The position numbers and the translations under genes are program-made. 13,306 bases of DNA from contig JAOPWG010000091.1 of the NCBI GenBank assembly GCA_025965775.1, forward strand, positions 1-13,306, in the 5' to 3' direction. This document shows, piece after piece, positions 12,301 to 13,306 of this stretch (within the stretch, counting starts at the first letter, position 1; each line of letters opens with the position of its first letter). The stretch comes from Modestobacter sp. (GTDB taxonomy: Bacteria > Actinomycetota > Actinomycetes > Mycobacteriales > Geodermatophilaceae). The notes under the pieces are model-generated. The model did no database searches. It worked only from the letters and a program-made list of their open reading frames with translations, and was not told the origin of the DNA.

Positions 12301-13306
12301 TCACCAGGCGGCGGGCGCGTAGTCCTTCAGGAAGCAGCCGTACAGATCCTCGCCCGCCTCGCCGCGGACGATCGGGTCGTACACCCGCGCCGCCCCGTCG
12401 ACGAGGTCCAGCGGGGCGTGGAAGCCCTCCTCGGCGAGCCGCACCTTCGTCGGGTGCGGCCGTTCGTCGGTGATCCAGCCGGTGTCCACACTGGTCATGA
12501 GGATGCCGTCGGACAGCATCTCCTCGGCGCTCGTGCGGGTGAGCATGTTCAGCGCGGCCTTGGCCATGTTGGTGTGCGGGTGCCCGGGTCCCTTGTACGC
12601 GCGGCTGAACTGACCCTCCATCGCGGACACGTTCACAATGTATTTCCGGCGCGCCCGCGCCGCGGCCATGGCCGGGCGGAGGCGGCTCACCAGGATGAAC
12701 GGCGCGGTCTGGTTGCAGAGCTGGACCTCCAGCAGCTCCATCGCGTCCACCTCGTCCACGCGCTGGACCCAGCTGTTGGTGTGGTGCAGGTCCGGGACGA
12801 GGCCGCCGGCATCGATGGCGGTCTGCGCGGCGACCCGGTCCAGGGACGCCGAGCCCGCGGTCAGGGCCAGGCTGGTCAGCGCGGCCGGGCTCAGGGCCCC
12901 CGGGGCGAGGGCATCGGGTGCGGGGTGCTCGGACAGCGACCGCGTCAGCGCCGCCGGGTGCGCGTCGCTGGTGTGCCCGAACGTCAGCATCTCCGGCAGC
13001 GGCCCCGGCGGCAGCGGCGCGGACTCGGCCTCGGCCAGCGGCGCGTACGAGCCGGGGGAGCGGCGGACCGTCTGCGCGGCGTTGTTGATCAGGATGTCGA
13101 GCGGGCCCTGGGCGGCGACGCTGTCGGCCAGACCGAGCACCTGCGACGGGTCCCGCAGGTCGATGCCGACGATCCGGAGCCGGTGCAGCCACTCGGCGCT
13201 GTCGGGCATCGCGCTGAAGCGGCGTACCGCGTCGTTCGGGAAGCGCGTGGTGATCGTGGTGTGGGCACCGTCCCGGAGCAGCATGAGCGCGATGTACATG
13301 CCGATC
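12301..13306 (-). CDS. SDR-family oxidoreductase, 5' end beyond the window, atypical active site
   Basis: About 334 residues are visible. The first codons read IGMYIALMLLRDGAHTTITTRFP, so the glycine-rich cofactor loop and start codon lie just outside position 13306. The Rossmann features present are GIDLRD (NAD(P) acidic turn) and DILINNAAQ. About 90 extra residues, rich in Ala, Pro and Ser, follow before the helix-4 segment APFILVSRLRPAM. The active-site region has NVSAMEG, giving the catalytic Ser, but the usual YxxxK reads T-N-M-A-K, so Tyr is replaced by Thr. The tail VDTGWITDE is SDR-like. The substrate is unknown and there is no link to catechol metabolism beyond proximity; it is convergent to catC. 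It is not the source of the SDR remnant at 6497-6758, whose C-terminus is quite different. Confidence 0.82.
   Translation of the reverse strand, partial: IGMYIALMLLRDGAHTTITTRFPNDAVRRFSAMPDSAEWLHRLRIVGIDLRDPSQVLGLADSVAAQGPLDILINNAAQTVRRSPGSYAPLAEAESAPLPPGPLPEMLTFGHTSDAHPAALTRSLSEHPAPDALAPGALSPAALTSLALTAGSASLDRVAAQTAIDAGGLVPDLHHTNSWVQRVDEVDAMELLEVQLCNQTAPFILVSRLRPAMAAARARRKYIVNVSAMEGQFSRAYKGPGHPHTNMAKAALNMLTRTSAEEMLSDGILMTSVDTGWITDERPHPTKVRLAEEGFHAPLDLVDGAARVYDPIVRGEAGEDLYGCFLKDYAPAAW

Noticed and set aside
1..13306. Mobile element, prophage, CRISPR array or defence system
   Set aside because: No transposase, integrase, repeat-spacer pattern or cas-like gene is visible; all long frames are housekeeping or catabolic genes. 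The helicase has no partner genes that would suggest a defence role.

Overview
This window is chromosomal DNA from a high-GC actinobacterium. The evidence is G/C-ending codons throughout, GTG starts, TAnnnT -10 boxes sitting 6-7 nt before start codons (leaderless style), an actinobacterial type rRNA leader and a Rhodococcus-like catechol gene set. A Geodermatophilaceae- or Pseudonocardiales-like host is a guess and was not tested. No insertion sequence, phage gene, tRNA or CRISPR array is visible.

Left edge (1-3300), everything leftward. Positions 1 to about 200 read on the minus strand as the promoter and leader of an rRNA operon whose 16S gene lies just beyond base 1. Upstream of it is an AlkB-type DNA dealkylation dioxygenase (357-986), preceded by a near-consensus LexA/SOS box and a DnaA-box-like nonamer. 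Next is a RecQ-family helicase whose C-terminus carries a phosphoribosyltransferase-like domain (1051-3294).

Middle (3376-6500), rightward. A PHP-domain histidinol-phosphatase-like hydrolase is divergent from the helicase. It is followed by a two-gene operon with its own promoter: a carbamate kinase and a ring-opening amidohydrolase of the barbiturase/cyanuric acid hydrolase family. The operon ends in a strong hairpin terminator. No transport, carbamoyltransferase or ureidomalonase/biuret gene lies beside it, so its pathway is open.

Right part (6497-12297). This is a complete phenol-to-muconolactone module. An IclR regulator (minus strand, trailed by the decayed remains of a short-chain dehydrogenase gene) is divergent from flavin reductase, HpaB-family monooxygenase, catA, catB and catC. 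The inferred flow is: the reductase supplies FADH2/FMNH2, the monooxygenase hydroxylates phenol (or a close analogue) to catechol, CatA cleaves catechol to cis,cis-muconate, CatB cyclises it to muconolactone, and CatC isomerises that to 3-oxoadipate enol-lactone. Later beta-ketoadipate steps are not in the window. Two tandem 15-bp palindromes between iclR and the reductase gene are the likely operator, and a 16-bp-stem hairpin separates catA from catB.

Right edge. A leftward, 5'-truncated SDR-family gene with an insertion and no canonical catalytic Tyr faces catC with only 3 nt between the stop codons.
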